From Bacillota bacterium (GTDB lineage Bacteria > Bacillota > Clostridia > Christensenellales > Borkfalkiaceae): a stretch of 64,000 nucleotides of DNA. This document shows, one piece after another, positions 41,963 through 51,187 of the stretch (position 1 is the first letter of the stretch; every line of letters starts with the position of its first letter). The translations under genes and the position numbers were made by a program. Location of the stretch: contig QAKE01000058.1 in assembly GCA_003343995.1 (NCBI GenBank), positions 9,296 to 73,295 on the forward strand, given 5' to 3'. The notes beneath the pieces were generated by a model. The model was not told the origin of the DNA. It worked only from the letters and a program-made list of their open reading frames with translations, and did no database searches.

Positions 41963-42814
41963 ATGGAAATCAGTTACGCGGAACAGGCAGAAGTCTTGGT
42001 ACAGGCGCTGCCGTATATTCAGCAGTACAGCGGGAAGATCGTCGTTATCAAGTACGGCGGCAACGCGATGATCAACGAAGAACTCAAAAAAGCCGTGATG
42101 AACGACATCGTTTTGCTGAGCAGAACGGGCGTCAAAGTCGTTTTGGTGCACGGCGGCGGACCGGAAATCACCGAAACGCTGAAAAAAATGGATATCAAAA
42201 GCGAGTTCGTCGGCGGTCTGCGCAAAACCGACAAAGCCACCGTGGAGGTGGTGCAGATGGTGCTTGCGGGCAAGGTGAACAAAAACCTCGTCAACTTAAT
42301 CGAAAATTCCGGCGGCAAGGCGCTGGGACTCTGCGGGCTCGACGGTCATATGATCGAGGCTGCGCCTCTCGACGCGGCGCTGGGCTACGTGGGAGAAATT
42401 ACGAAAATCAACGCCGAACCGCTTTTGGACGTGCTGGGCGCGGGCTATGTGCCCGTGGTGAGCACGGTGGGGTACGATAAGGAAGGAAACGTATATAACA
42501 TCAACGCGGATACCGTTGCGGCGGCGCTCGCCGGCAGCTTAAAGGCGGCGTGTATGATTTCCATGACGGATATCGCCGGCATTTTAAAGGATAAGGACGA
42601 CGAGAAGTCGCTGATTCACGCCATTCACGTGAGCGAGGCGCCCGAACTGATGCGCGAGGGCGTTATTTCCGGCGGCATGATCCCGAAGGTGGAGTGCTGC
42701 GTGGAGGCGATCCGCCGCGGCGTGGAAAAGGTGTTTATCATCGACGGGCGCGTGCCGCATTCCATACTGATCGAAATGCTTTCCGATAAGGGTATCGGCA
42801 CGATGTTTTATTAA
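41963..42814 (+). CDS. argB: Acetylglutamate kinase
   Basis: This 283-residue amino acid kinase has KIVVIKYGGNAMINEELKKA, VLVHGGGPEITETLKKM (substrate and phosphate loops), NADTVAAALAGSLKAACMI and GGMIPKVECCVEAIRRGV. It phosphorylates N-acetylglutamate. The N-terminal extension of about 20 residues and the sequence near residue 270 suit the arginine-inhibited hexameric type, but that is inference. It follows argJ at 23 bp. Confidence 0.95.
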   Translation: MEISYAEQAEVLVQALPYIQQYSGKIVVIKYGGNAMINEELKKAVMNDIVLLSRTGVKVVLVHGGGPEITETLKKMDIKSEFVGGLRKTDKATVEVVQMVLAGKVNKNLVNLIENSGGKALGLCGLDGHMIEAAPLDAALGYVGEITKINAEPLLDVLGAGYVPVVSTVGYDKEGNVYNINADTVAAALAGSLKAACMISMTDIAGILKDKDDEKSLIHAIHVSEAPELMREGVISGGMIPKVECCVEAIRRGVEKVFIIDGRVPHSILIEMLSDKGIGTMFY

Positions 42815-42825
42815 AAGGAGAAAAA

Positions 42826-43980
42826 ATGGGCGTAGTCGAAACGGATAAAAAATACGTGGCGAACACATACGCGCGGGCGGACGTGGTGTTTATCCGCGGC
42901 AAGGGCGCAACGCTGACCGACCGTTGGGGCAATAAATATATCGATTTCGGTTCGGGCATCGCGGTGAACGGGCTGGGCGTCGGTTATAAAAAGTGGAAAC
43001 GCGCGGTAAAAGCGCAGATCAACGCTCTGCCGCACGCCAGCAATCTCTATTATACGCAGCCTTGCGCGGAGCTTGCGAAACTTTTATGCAAGCGCACGGG
43101 GATGAAAAAGGTTTTCTTTTCCAATTCCGGCGCGGAGGCAAACGAATGCGCGATCAAGACGGCGCGCAAATATTCCTTCGATAAATACGGGGAAAACCGT
43201 TTTAAAATCGTCACGCTGGAAAATTCCTTTCACGGCAGAACGCTGACGACGCTTTCCGCCACGGGGCAGGATGCCTTTCATCAGTATTTCATGCCCTTCA
43301 CCGACGGTTTTGTTCACGTTCCCGCCGACGATTTCGAGGCGATGGAAACCGCCGTCACCGACGAGGTGTGCGCGGTGATGATCGAACTCGTGCAAGGGGA
43401 AGGCGGCGTGCGCGCGCTCGATAAGGAATATGTGAAAAAGATAGAAACGCTTTGCAAAAAGAAGGACGTTCTGCTCATCGTGGACGAAGTGCAGACGGGC
43501 AACGGCAGAACGGGCAGTTTATACGCCTTTATGCAATACGGTATTTCTCCCGATATTGTAACGACGGCAAAGGGGCTGGGCAACGGTCTGCCCATCGGCG
43601 CGACGATGTTCGCCGCAAAATGCGAAAAAACCCTGACGGCGGGCACGCACGGTTCCACCTTCGGCGGAAACCCCGTCGCCTGCGCGGGGGCGATCGCCGT
43701 CGTGAAAGCGCTTAACGAAAAAGTGCTTTCCGGCGTGGAAACCAAAAGCCGCCGCATCCGCGACGTGCTCGCGGCTTGCCCCAAGGCGAAGAGCGTGAGC
43801 GGGTTGGGGCTGATGATCGGCGTCGAAACGGAGAACGCGGCGAAACTGAAAGAAGAATGTCTGAATAAAGGTCTGGTGGTGCTCACCGCCAAGGATAAAC
43901 TGCGCCTGCTGCCGCCGCTGAACATCGGCGACGACGAGCTGGAGCGCGGATTGGAAATTTTAAGAGAGGTACTCGGATGA
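42826..43980 (+). CDS. argD: Acetylornithine aminotransferase
   Basis: This 384-residue class III PLP aminotransferase has FSNSGAEANECAIKTARKYS, SFHGRTLTTLSATGQ, LLIVDEVQTGNGRTGSLYAF and the PLP lysine in TTAKGLGNGLPIGATM. It makes acetylornithine from the semialdehyde. It overlaps argF by 4 bp (ATGA). Substrate preference (acetylornithine against succinyl compounds) is inferred from context. Confidence 0.94.
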   Translation: MGVVETDKKYVANTYARADVVFIRGKGATLTDRWGNKYIDFGSGIAVNGLGVGYKKWKRAVKAQINALPHASNLYYTQPCAELAKLLCKRTGMKKVFFSNSGAEANECAIKTARKYSFDKYGENRFKIVTLENSFHGRTLTTLSATGQDAFHQYFMPFTDGFVHVPADDFEAMETAVTDEVCAVMIELVQGEGGVRALDKEYVKKIETLCKKKDVLLIVDEVQTGNGRTGSLYAFMQYGISPDIVTTAKGLGNGLPIGATMFAAKCEKTLTAGTHGSTFGGNPVACAGAIAVVKALNEKVLSGVETKSRRIRDVLAACPKAKSVSGLGLMIGVETENAAKLKEECLNKGLVVLTAKDKLRLLPPLNIGDDELERGLEILREVLG

Positions 43981-44885
43981 AACATTTACTCGCATTGAAG
44001 GATTTGACGACGGAGGAGATTTACTCCGTATTAAATCTCGCAGACCAACTGAAATACGAATCGAAACACGGCATCGCGCACGAAAAGCTGAAAGGGAAAA
44101 CATTGGCGATGATTTTTACGAAATCGTCCACGCGCACCCGCGTTTCCTTTGAAACGGGCATGTATCAGCTGGGCGGGCAGGCGTTGTTTTTAAGCTCTTC
44201 CGATATTCAGATCGGCAGGGGCGAACCGATTAAGGATACCGCGCGCGTGCTTTCCCGCTACGTGGACGGCATCATGATACGGACCTTTAAGCAAAGCGAC
44301 GTGGAGGAACTCGCCGAGTACGGCACGATCCCCGTCATCAACGGTTTAACCGATTACGCGCACCCTTGTCAGGTGCTTGCCGATCTGATGACGATACGCG
44401 AATGCAAGGGCAGTTTGAAAAATTTAAAGCTCTGCTTTATCGGGGACGGCAACAATATGGCGAATTCCCTCATCGCCGGCGCGGTGAAAGTGGGCATGAA
44501 GATCACCGTATGCTGTCCGAAGGAGTATGCGCCGGACGAAGAACTCGTGCGTTGGGGCAAGGAAAGCGGACTTTTGGAAATCACCGACGACGTGCTCGGC
44601 GGGGCGAAGGACGCCGACGTCGTTTATACCGACGTGTGGGCGAGCATGGGGCAGGAAGGCGAGGCGGAAATCCGCAAGCGGGCGTTCGAGGGCTATCAGG
44701 TCAACGCGGCGGTGATGGCGGCGGCGAAACACGACGCCGTGGTGCTGCACTGTCTGCCGGCGCACCGCGGCGAGGAAATCACCGAAGAGGTGCTGGAAGC
44801 GCACGCCTCGGAAATTTTCGAGGAGGCGGAAAACCGTCTGCACGCGCAAAAAGCCGTGCTCGTGATGACCATGGGCGGCAGATAA
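43977..44885 (+). CDS. argF: Ornithine carbamoyltransferase
   Basis: This 302-residue enzyme makes citrulline from ornithine and carbamoyl phosphate. The carbamoyl phosphate motif FTKSSTRTRVSFE, the HPCQVLADLMTI block and the ornithine motif HCLPAHRGEEI are present. It is the last gene of the arg operon. Carbamoyl phosphate synthase genes are not in the window. Confidence 0.95.
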   Translation: MKHLLALKDLTTEEIYSVLNLADQLKYESKHGIAHEKLKGKTLAMIFTKSSTRTRVSFETGMYQLGGQALFLSSSDIQIGRGEPIKDTARVLSRYVDGIMIRTFKQSDVEELAEYGTIPVINGLTDYAHPCQVLADLMTIRECKGSLKNLKLCFIGDGNNMANSLIAGAVKVGMKITVCCPKEYAPDEELVRWGKESGLLEITDDVLGGAKDADVVYTDVWASMGQEGEAEIRKRAFEGYQVNAAVMAAAKHDAVVLHCLPAHRGEEITEEVLEAHASEIFEEAENRLHAQKAVLVMTMGGR

Positions 44886-44909
44886 AAGCAAGAATATTTT
44901 GCGAATAAC

Positions 44910-44962
44910 AAGGAAGATTTTGCGTTAATCGGTTTTAGACCTTGACGGAAATCTTCCTTTTT
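44910..44962 (+). terminator. Terminator of the arg operon, overlapping the next promoter
   Basis: AAGGAAGATTT (44910-44920) pairs with AAATCTTCCTT (44949-44959), and T residues follow. The -35 of the next gene lies inside the right part of this hairpin. Confidence 0.65.
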
Positions 44963-44970
44963 GTTATAAT
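44942..44970 (+). promoter_or_regulatory. Sigma-A promoter of the URO-D-family gene
   Basis: TTGACG at 44942-44947 and TATAAT at 44965-44970 have 17-bp spacing. Confidence 0.82.
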
Positions 44971-45003
44971 CGTACGCGTGTAACGAGCGTTGCGGAGGAT
45001 ATT

Positions 45004-46089
45004 ATGATCAATCAGGATTACGAATACGTAAAAAACAGATGGCGGCAGTGGTGGAAAAGGGAAAACGAGGACAGACCGCTCGTTTCCGTCGTCGCGCCGA
45101 AGAACAAAAAGCGCTTTCCCGAAAAGTATGAAAACGACATCGTCGGCAGATGGACGGATATAGAATACGTCGTCGAACGGGAAACGTTTTACTACGAAAA
45201 CACCTATTACGGCGGGGAATCGTTTCCCATGTTCAACCCGAATTTGGGACCGGATATCTACGGCGCGATTTTAGGCGACTGCGATATCGAATTTGCCGAG
45301 TTTACCAGCTGGTCGAAGCATCTCGAAAAGCCGGAGCTGGAAAACTGTCCGCCTTTCGTCCTCGACGAAAACAACCGCTGGTGGAAGAAAATCAAAGAGA
45401 TGACGGAATACGCCGCGGAAAAAGCCGAGGGCAGATTTTTGGTGGGCGTAACCGATCTGCATACGGGATTGGACGCGATCACTTCGCTTTACGGACCGGA
45501 AACGGTGTGCACCGCGATGTACGATTGCCCCGAAAAACTGAAGGAGTTGCTCGTTTCCTCGGAAAAAGTCGCCGATCGGGTGTTTGCGGAGCTGTTTAAA
45601 ATTACGCGAAAGCATCAGGAAGGCTCGATGAACTGGTCGCAGATCTGGGATCCCGACGGGAATTATTATATCACGAGCTGCGATTTCGCCTGCCTGATTT
45701 CCGAAGGCGCTTTTGCCGAATATATCGAACCGACCACGAAAAAAGAGGTGGAAATGCTCGATAAAAGCGTGTTCCATCTCGACGGGGTGGGGGCGCTGCG
45801 CCACCTCGATACGCTGCTTTCCATGGAAAAACTCGGCGGCGTGCAGTGGGTGTACGGCGAAGGTCAGCCCACCGCCCGCGCTTGGAAGGACGTTTTGCAG
45901 AAAATTCAGCGCGCGGGCAAAAATCTGCAGGTCAACGTCATGCCCGACGAAATCGAGGAGGTTTGTTCTTTCGTAAAACCCGAGGGCGCGCATTTTTGCA
46001 TCTGGACACCGGACGAGGATACGGCGAAATCGGTGTTAAAACGCGTGGAAAAATGTTACTTAAAAGGAATTGTCAACGTCGGATTGTAA
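45004..46089 (+). CDS. Uroporphyrinogen decarboxylase superfamily protein
   Basis: This 361-residue protein has the TIM-barrel fold of the URO-D/MtaA family: GRFLVGVTDLHTGLDAITSL near residue 140, CDFACLISEGAFAEYIEP, KSVFHLDGVGALRHLDTLL and the C-terminal VNVMPDEIEEVCSF. In anaerobes many such proteins are corrinoid-dependent methyltransferases rather than heme enzymes; residues for zinc binding are not obvious here. It has GGAGG before its ATG, its own promoter and terminator, and no corrinoid protein beside it. Confidence 0.78.
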   Translation: MINQDYEYVKNRWRQWWKRENEDRPLVSVVAPKNKKRFPEKYENDIVGRWTDIEYVVERETFYYENTYYGGESFPMFNPNLGPDIYGAILGDCDIEFAEFTSWSKHLEKPELENCPPFVLDENNRWWKKIKEMTEYAAEKAEGRFLVGVTDLHTGLDAITSLYGPETVCTAMYDCPEKLKELLVSSEKVADRVFAELFKITRKHQEGSMNWSQIWDPDGNYYITSCDFACLISEGAFAEYIEPTTKKEVEMLDKSVFHLDGVGALRHLDTLLSMEKLGGVQWVYGEGQPTARAWKDVLQKIQRAGKNLQVNVMPDEIEEVCSFVKPEGAHFCIWTPDEDTAKSVLKRVEKCYLKGIVNVGL

Positions 46090-46124
46090 TTGAATAAAGG
46101 AAAACCGCGGTTTTCACAGAAACC

Positions 46125-46162
46125 AAAAGGGCGAAGAATTTTCAAATTCTTCGCCCTTTTTT
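46125..46162 (+). terminator. Terminator after the URO-D-family gene
   Basis: AAAAGGGCGAAGAATTT pairs with AAATTCTTCGCCCTTTT, a nearly perfect 17-bp stem ending in T residues. Confidence 0.93.
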
Positions 46163-46250
46163 AATGCGTGTTGAAATATAATTTATCTACAACCTAAATA
46201 CAAATACATAATATTCTTTCCCCTTTTGTAAAGTCTAAGAATATTATATC

Positions 46251-46293
46251 ATACAAATTTGTATAAGTCAACCATTTTATACATTTTTGTATA
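46251..46293. repeat. Operator-like palindromes before the small XRE gene
   Basis: TACAAATTTGTA at 46252-46263 is a perfect palindrome and TACATTTTTGTA at 46280-46291 shares its half sites, 28 bp apart, just before the XRE start. Autoregulation is likely. Confidence 0.6.
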
Positions 46294-46303
46294 AAGTGTA
46301 ATT

Positions 46304-46516
46304 ATGAAATATAGCTTTATCAACAATAAAATTACAGCGTTGCGCAAAGAACAAAACCTCTCGCAATGTCAGCTGGCAAAACTGCTCGGCACCAGTCAGG
46401 CAAATTTATCTCGTTGGGAAAAGGGGTTGAACGAACCTTGCATTTCGGAATGCTGGAGGATTGCGGATTTTTTCGATGTCACCATCGACTATTTATGCGG
46501 CAGAACGGAATACTGA
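46304..46516 (+). CDS. Small XRE-family transcriptional regulator
   Basis: This 70-residue protein is a single Cro/C1-type HTH domain: ITALRKEQNLSQCQLAKLLG, TSQANLSRWEKGLNEPCI, ADFFDVTIDYLCGRTEY. The tail DYLCGRTEY is common in stand-alone repressors of this type. There is no ribosome-binding site before ATG 46304. TAAAGT (46292-46297) lies exactly 6 bases upstream, but no good -35 was seen. Two operator-like palindromes lie just upstream. Its target is unknown beyond itself. Confidence 0.8.
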   Translation: MKYSFINNKITALRKEQNLSQCQLAKLLGTSQANLSRWEKGLNEPCISECWRIADFFDVTIDYLCGRTEY

Positions 46517-46556
46517 AAACGTTTATGTTCTTGTTGCCGCGCGGTTAAGCGATTTT

Positions 46557-47240
46557 TTAGTTTGTTTTCCGCTTTTCTTCTTCGATCATTTCGAGATATT
46601 GCAAATCGCCCAAGCCGTATTCGGGGAGCGCGGCAAACAAGCGGGGGAGGAGGTTTTCTTCGCCGAGATGCGCGCGTATTTCGCGCCGCAGGGGGCTGTC
46701 GTCCTTTTCAAAAGAAAAATAAAGTTCTATCGCCCGTTGCATCGTTGCGCCAAGCTCCGTTTGCGGCGGTTTTTTTTCGATGACGACTCGCCGGTACGCG
46801 TCGGAAAACCCCGCGGCGCGCAACGGTGAAAAATCGGCAATTTCGTCCTTTTCCTCCCGCAGCGTGCCGATGAAAACTTTACCCGCGTACCCCTTTTGTT
46901 CCAGCCACGCGAGCAGGGTGAGCAGGTTGATTTGGCAGAACATATCTTCGCCGAACCATAAAATCAAAGCGGGCGCTTCGAGCGCTTTGCAAAGTTCCTT
47001 TACGGTGATTTTTTCGTATTCTTCTTTAGGAACAAAAAGCGATTGCGCGCGCCGCTCGATAAAGGTTTCGGAAAACACGGTTTCTTCGGCGGTTCCGCGG
47101 CACATCGCCTCGTTGAACGCGTAGACGGGCGCGGCGATTTTTTCCTTTTTTACGCGTTCTTTCAAACATTCTCCGTTTACGATATGCGCGGCGTTTTCGG
47201 GGGCGAAATTCTGCGCGTAGAAAAGAAATTTTTTCATCAT
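46557..47240 (-). CDS. DUF1835-like protein
   Basis: This 227-residue cytoplasmic protein has AAHIVNGECLKERVKKEKI, APVYAFNEAMCRGTA and ALILWFGEDMFCQINLLTLL, which match the pattern of DUF1835 (HIVNGDSL, WREALCEGP, LWFEHDLFDQL form). The function of that family is unknown. Start could be either of two adjacent ATG codons (MMKKF). It is transcribed away from the helicase gene; its downstream end nearly meets the small XRE gene. Confidence 0.6.
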   Translation of the reverse strand: MMKKFLFYAQNFAPENAAHIVNGECLKERVKKEKIAAPVYAFNEAMCRGTAEETVFSETFIERRAQSLFVPKEEYEKITVKELCKALEAPALILWFGEDMFCQINLLTLLAWLEQKGYAGKVFIGTLREEKDEIADFSPLRAAGFSDAYRRVVIEKKPPQTELGATMQRAIELYFSFEKDDSPLRREIRAHLGEENLLPRLFAALPEYGLGDLQYLEMIEEEKRKTN

Positions 47241-47343
47241 AAAACGCGGTTTCTCCTATATTTTTATTATATTTTACCATAAAACAGGCGAAAACGCAAT
47301 GTAAAAAACAAAAATCGCCGCGTATTCACGGCATGTTATTTGT

Positions 47344-47372
47344 TTGATTTTTACGCCGCAATATGTTAAAAT
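47344..47372 (+). promoter_or_regulatory. Sigma-A promoter of the helicase-nuclease gene
   Basis: TTGATT at 47344-47349 and TAAAAT at 47367-47372 have 17-bp spacing. Confidence 0.7.
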
Positions 47373-47391
47373 CGAAAGGAAAGGAGATATC

Positions 47392-50300
47392 ATGACGCAA
47401 CAGGAACTTTACGACGAATTGATAAAAGTGCGCAACGCGGTAAAGCGTAAATTTATATCGGGGGGCAGAATGCCCGCCGTCTGTTCGGACGACGCGCTGA
47501 AACTCATCGCCGCCGTCGCTCCCAAGCGCGGGGAGGATTTACAGTGTATTTCGGGGCTGGGGAAAACCTTCGTGGAAAAATACGGCGCGTATTTCATGGA
47601 GCCGCTCGACCGCTTTCACAAGGAAAACGCCGCCAACGCGAAAATCACCGACGACGTGCGCAAAACGCTGAAAAATCTCGAAAGCCGGCTTGTCAACATC
47701 AACAAGCGCAACCGGCTTTTGTATATGGGCAAAATCTACGAAAAATACGCCTACGATCTGCACGGGCGCCAGATGAACGCGCTGCTCGAATACATCACGG
47801 GCAAGCCCTCCGGCAAGGGCTTTTTGCTCAGCGAAATCGATTACGCAAACGATTCCGCCGCCAAAAAGAGCAAATTCAAAAAATTGCTGACGTTAGAGCG
47901 CGAGGTTATCAAGGACATCCGCGAAAGCGGGCAGAACGATTTATATATCGGCTGGCCCTATCTTTGCGGCAAAATGGCGGGGGAGGATTTTAACATCCGC
48001 GCGCCCCTCGCCCTGTTTCCCGTTACGTTGGAACGGGAAAACGAAAGCGTTTATCTGCTTGCCGACGGCACGCGCGACATCCTTTACAACAATAACCTCA
48101 TTTTAACGCAGTATAAATTTTCCGGTTCGAAAAAGGAACTCCCCGCGAGCGTTATCGAAGAAGTTGGGGAAAATTTCATCGAGGAGCTTTGCGCCTATTA
48201 CCGCGAGGCGGGCATCCGCTTTGCCGCGCAGCTGCCGAAACCCGCCGCGTTCGCCGAATATACGGAAGAAACCTTTCCCAAGTTCAAAAGCGGGGAATTC
48301 CGTTTGGAAAACAACGCCGTGCTCGGCAAGTTTTCCATGTATTCTTCCGCGCTGCAACGCGATTTCAAGGCGATTATCGAAAAGGACGAAATCAACAAGC
48401 TGCTCGATTCCCTTTTGGAAAATTCCGGCGATATCGATTATTATTCCGACGAACGCCGAAACGACGGGCAGGGGGCGGAAAACAGCTTTACCGAACGGCA
48501 AATCAACTACATAAATGCGTTGAACGCCTCGCAGGAAAACGCCGTGTTTTCCTTGGGCGGGTGCGACGAGCTGGTCGTGCAAGGACCTCCGGGGACGGGG
48601 AAATCGCAAACGATTACGAGCTTGATCGTGGATTATGTGCTCAAAGGGCACAACGTGCTCATGGTGTCGCAGAAAAAAGCGGCGCTGGACGTCATCTACT
48701 CCCGTTTGGGCGCGCTTTCCAAATACGCCTTGTTCGTCAGCGATACGAAGGATAAGGAGTTTTTCTATACGCAGCTATATAACCTGCTCTATTCGGCGCA
48801 GAAATCCGATTTCGACGAGCAGGCGTACGACGACGCCGTGGAGGTCATCGACAATAATATCCTCGAACTGAAGGAAATTGCCGATAAACTCTATAAAAAG
48901 AACGGACTCGGCACGGAAATGTACCGTCTGTACCGCGAAAATGCGGATAACGTGTTTTTGGGCAATTATCTTTTGCAGTCGGTGGGGTACGAAAACGAAA
49001 TCGGCGGCGAACTCTTCAGCGTTTCCTATCCCGCGTTGCAAGGGATGCGCGATAAATTCAAAGACGAGCTTTATCTCGGCAGGCTGAAGGAATATTTCGA
49101 CTTGCTGCAATCCTATCCGTGGCTGAAAAAAATCAAGCCGCTCGGCAGGCTGGAACTTGCCGAACCGCTGAAATTATGCGCTCAGCTCATCGCGATGAAA
49201 CGGGAGTACGACGCGAAATTCTGTCTTGTCCGTCCCTTTTATAAGGGCGATATCATCAGAAAGATTAAGGATATCATGGAGCTTTGCTTTAAAAAACGGC
49301 AGAGCGTAAAGGAGTTTTTCATTTCGCCCGCGCACCTCATGGACGGGCTAATGTCCTTCGACAGATTCACCGTCATCCGCGCGCTGTTCGACACATTGAG
49401 CGCGGAGGAAAAGCTTTACATTACGGCGGTCAACAATATCGCGGATAAAACCGGCGTTTCCATGGCGGAGGCGAACCGCAACGTGTACGATTATATCGTG
49501 TTAAGGCACATAGACGCCTTCGAGGCGAGCAATAAACCCGTGCTTTCCTACATACAAAATTACGATTTGATCGTCGACGCGGTGGAATCGAATATCGAAA
49601 AGAAAAAGAAGCTCACGATGGAAAAGCTGAAACAGCAGCTTTCTTCCGTTTATACGAAAAATATCGCCTCTTCCAAACGTTTCGGCGAAATGAAGCGCGC
49701 GGTGGAGGGCAAGAGAAAGCAGAGCGTGCCGAAATTTATCGACAGATTTGCCTTTGAATTATTCCGCGGGGTGAAAATCTGGTTGATGACGCCGGAGGTC
49801 GTTTCCGAAAGTCTGCCCCTCGATAACGGGCTTTTCGATCTCGTCGTGTTTGACGAGGCGTCGCAGTTATACGTGGAAAAGGGCGTGCCCGCGGTACAGC
49901 GTGCGAAGAAGGTGGTCATCGCGGGCGATCATAAGCAGCTGCGCCCGTCGAGTCTGGGATTCGGCAGGCTGGAAACGGACGCCGAGTTCGACGACGACGC
50001 GGAAATCAACGCCGCGCTGGAGGAGGAGAGCCTGCTCGATCTCGCGCGGTTCAAGTATAACGAAGTGTTGCTCAATTTCCATTACCGTTCGAAATACGAG
50101 GAGCTCATCGCCTTTTCCAACTACGCGTTTTATCACGGCAGACTGATGATTTCGCCCAATACCGAACAGCCCGCGCGTCCGCCCATCGAGGTGGTTCGCG
50201 TGAAGAACGGCACGTGGCGCGACAGGCGGAACGAGCCCGAGGCGAAAACCGTCGTAACGCTTTTGAAGAGTTATTTGAAAACCCGTACCGCGGAGCAGAG

Positions 50301-51105
50301 CGTCGGCGTCATAACCTTTAACAGCGCGCAAAAGGACGCCATCATGGACGCCATCGACGAAGAATGTGCCAAGGACAGGGATTTTGCCCTGCGCTGCAGC
50401 AAGGAATGGAACAGAAAGCGCAACGGAGAGGACATCGGTCTTTTCGTCAAGAATATCGAAAACGTGCAGGGCGACGAGCGCGACTGCATCATCTTTTCGT
50501 TGGCGTACGCGAAAAACGAGCAGGGCAAGGTGGTGCGTAATTTCGGCTGGCTCAACCAGCGCGGCGGCGAAAACCGCTTAAACGTAGCCATTTCCCGCGC
50601 CAAAGAAAAGATATACGTCGTCAGTTCCATCGCGAGTTCCGAGCTTTACGTGGGCGATTTGCAGACGGAAGGCCCGAAAATCTTCAAAAAATATCTCGAA
50701 TACGCGGAGGCGGTCAGCGCGGGCAAAAAGGAGCTTGCGCATCAGGTGCTGTTGTCTTTCACCGCAGACGCGGGCGAGGCGGCGGCGACGGACGTTTCTT
50801 CGGATTTCAGCGGGGCGATCCGCGACGCGCTCGTCAAATGCGGTTACGAGGTGGAGGAGAACGTCGGCATCGGCGGGTACAGTATCGACCTCGCCGTCAA
50901 GTCGCAAGGGCGTTACGTGCTCGGCATCGAGTGCGACGCGCGCCTTTACGCGCTTTCCGACTCCGTGCGCGACAGAGACGTTCATCGTCAGGAATACCTT
51001 GAAAGCAGAGGGTGGAGGTTGCACCGCGTCTGGAGCACCGATTGGTGGCATTCGCCGGAAAAGGAAATCGAAAAGATACAAAAAATCGTGGGAACGCTGT
51101 CGTAA
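47392..51105 (+). CDS. Large HRDC - DUF4011-like superfamily 1 helicase - MTES_1575-type nuclease protein
   Basis: This 1237-residue protein begins with an HRDC-like domain (residues 1-75, ELYDELIKVRNAVKRKF to ISGLGKTFVEKYGAYF). A DUF4011-like region follows (LVNINKRNRLLYMGKIYEKY). The SF1 helicase has Walker A at residues 398-405 (QGPPGTGKSQTI), Walker B with Asp at about 821 (VVFDEASQLYVEKG), QLRPSS, and the late motifs NVQGDERDCIIFSLAYA and GENRLNVAISRAKEKIYVVS. The end (from about residue 1140) resembles the MTES_1575/Vsr-like endonuclease: GGYSIDLAVKSQGRYVLGIE, then HRQEYLESRGWRLHRVWS. ATG 47392 has AAGGAG upstream. Relatives of this helicase-nuclease layout include phage-defence candidates. 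Confidence 0.85.
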   Translation: MTQQELYDELIKVRNAVKRKFISGGRMPAVCSDDALKLIAAVAPKRGEDLQCISGLGKTFVEKYGAYFMEPLDRFHKENAANAKITDDVRKTLKNLESRLVNINKRNRLLYMGKIYEKYAYDLHGRQMNALLEYITGKPSGKGFLLSEIDYANDSAAKKSKFKKLLTLEREVIKDIRESGQNDLYIGWPYLCGKMAGEDFNIRAPLALFPVTLERENESVYLLADGTRDILYNNNLILTQYKFSGSKKELPASVIEEVGENFIEELCAYYREAGIRFAAQLPKPAAFAEYTEETFPKFKSGEFRLENNAVLGKFSMYSSALQRDFKAIIEKDEINKLLDSLLENSGDIDYYSDERRNDGQGAENSFTERQINYINALNASQENAVFSLGGCDELVVQGPPGTGKSQTITSLIVDYVLKGHNVLMVSQKKAALDVIYSRLGALSKYALFVSDTKDKEFFYTQLYNLLYSAQKSDFDEQAYDDAVEVIDNNILELKEIADKLYKKNGLGTEMYRLYRENADNVFLGNYLLQSVGYENEIGGELFSVSYPALQGMRDKFKDELYLGRLKEYFDLLQSYPWLKKIKPLGRLELAEPLKLCAQLIAMKREYDAKFCLVRPFYKGDIIRKIKDIMELCFKKRQSVKEFFISPAHLMDGLMSFDRFTVIRALFDTLSAEEKLYITAVNNIADKTGVSMAEANRNVYDYIVLRHIDAFEASNKPVLSYIQNYDLIVDAVESNIEKKKKLTMEKLKQQLSSVYTKNIASSKRFGEMKRAVEGKRKQSVPKFIDRFAFELFRGVKIWLMTPEVVSESLPLDNGLFDLVVFDEASQLYVEKGVPAVQRAKKVVIAGDHKQLRPSSLGFGRLETDAEFDDDAEINAALEEESLLDLARFKYNEVLLNFHYRSKYEELIAFSNYAFYHGRLMISPNTEQPARPPIEVVRVKNGTWRDRRNEPEAKTVVTLLKSYLKTRTAEQSVGVITFNSAQKDAIMDAIDEECAKDRDFALRCSKEWNRKRNGEDIGLFVKNIENVQGDERDCIIFSLAYAKNEQGKVVRNFGWLNQRGGENRLNVAISRAKEKIYVVSSIASSELYVGDLQTEGPKIFKKYLEYAEAVSAGKKELAHQVLLSFTADAGEAAATDVSSDFSGAIRDALVKCGYEVEENVGIGGYSIDLAVKSQGRYVLGIECDARLYALSDSVRDRDVHRQEYLESRGWRLHRVWSTDWWHSPEKEIEKIQKIVGTLS

Positions 51106-51187
51106 AAACACAAAAATCCCGTCGTTTTTTACGTTAATTTAACTTCGATAGGGTAAAATAGGCGTATCAGCGATAAAGAGGTGTATT

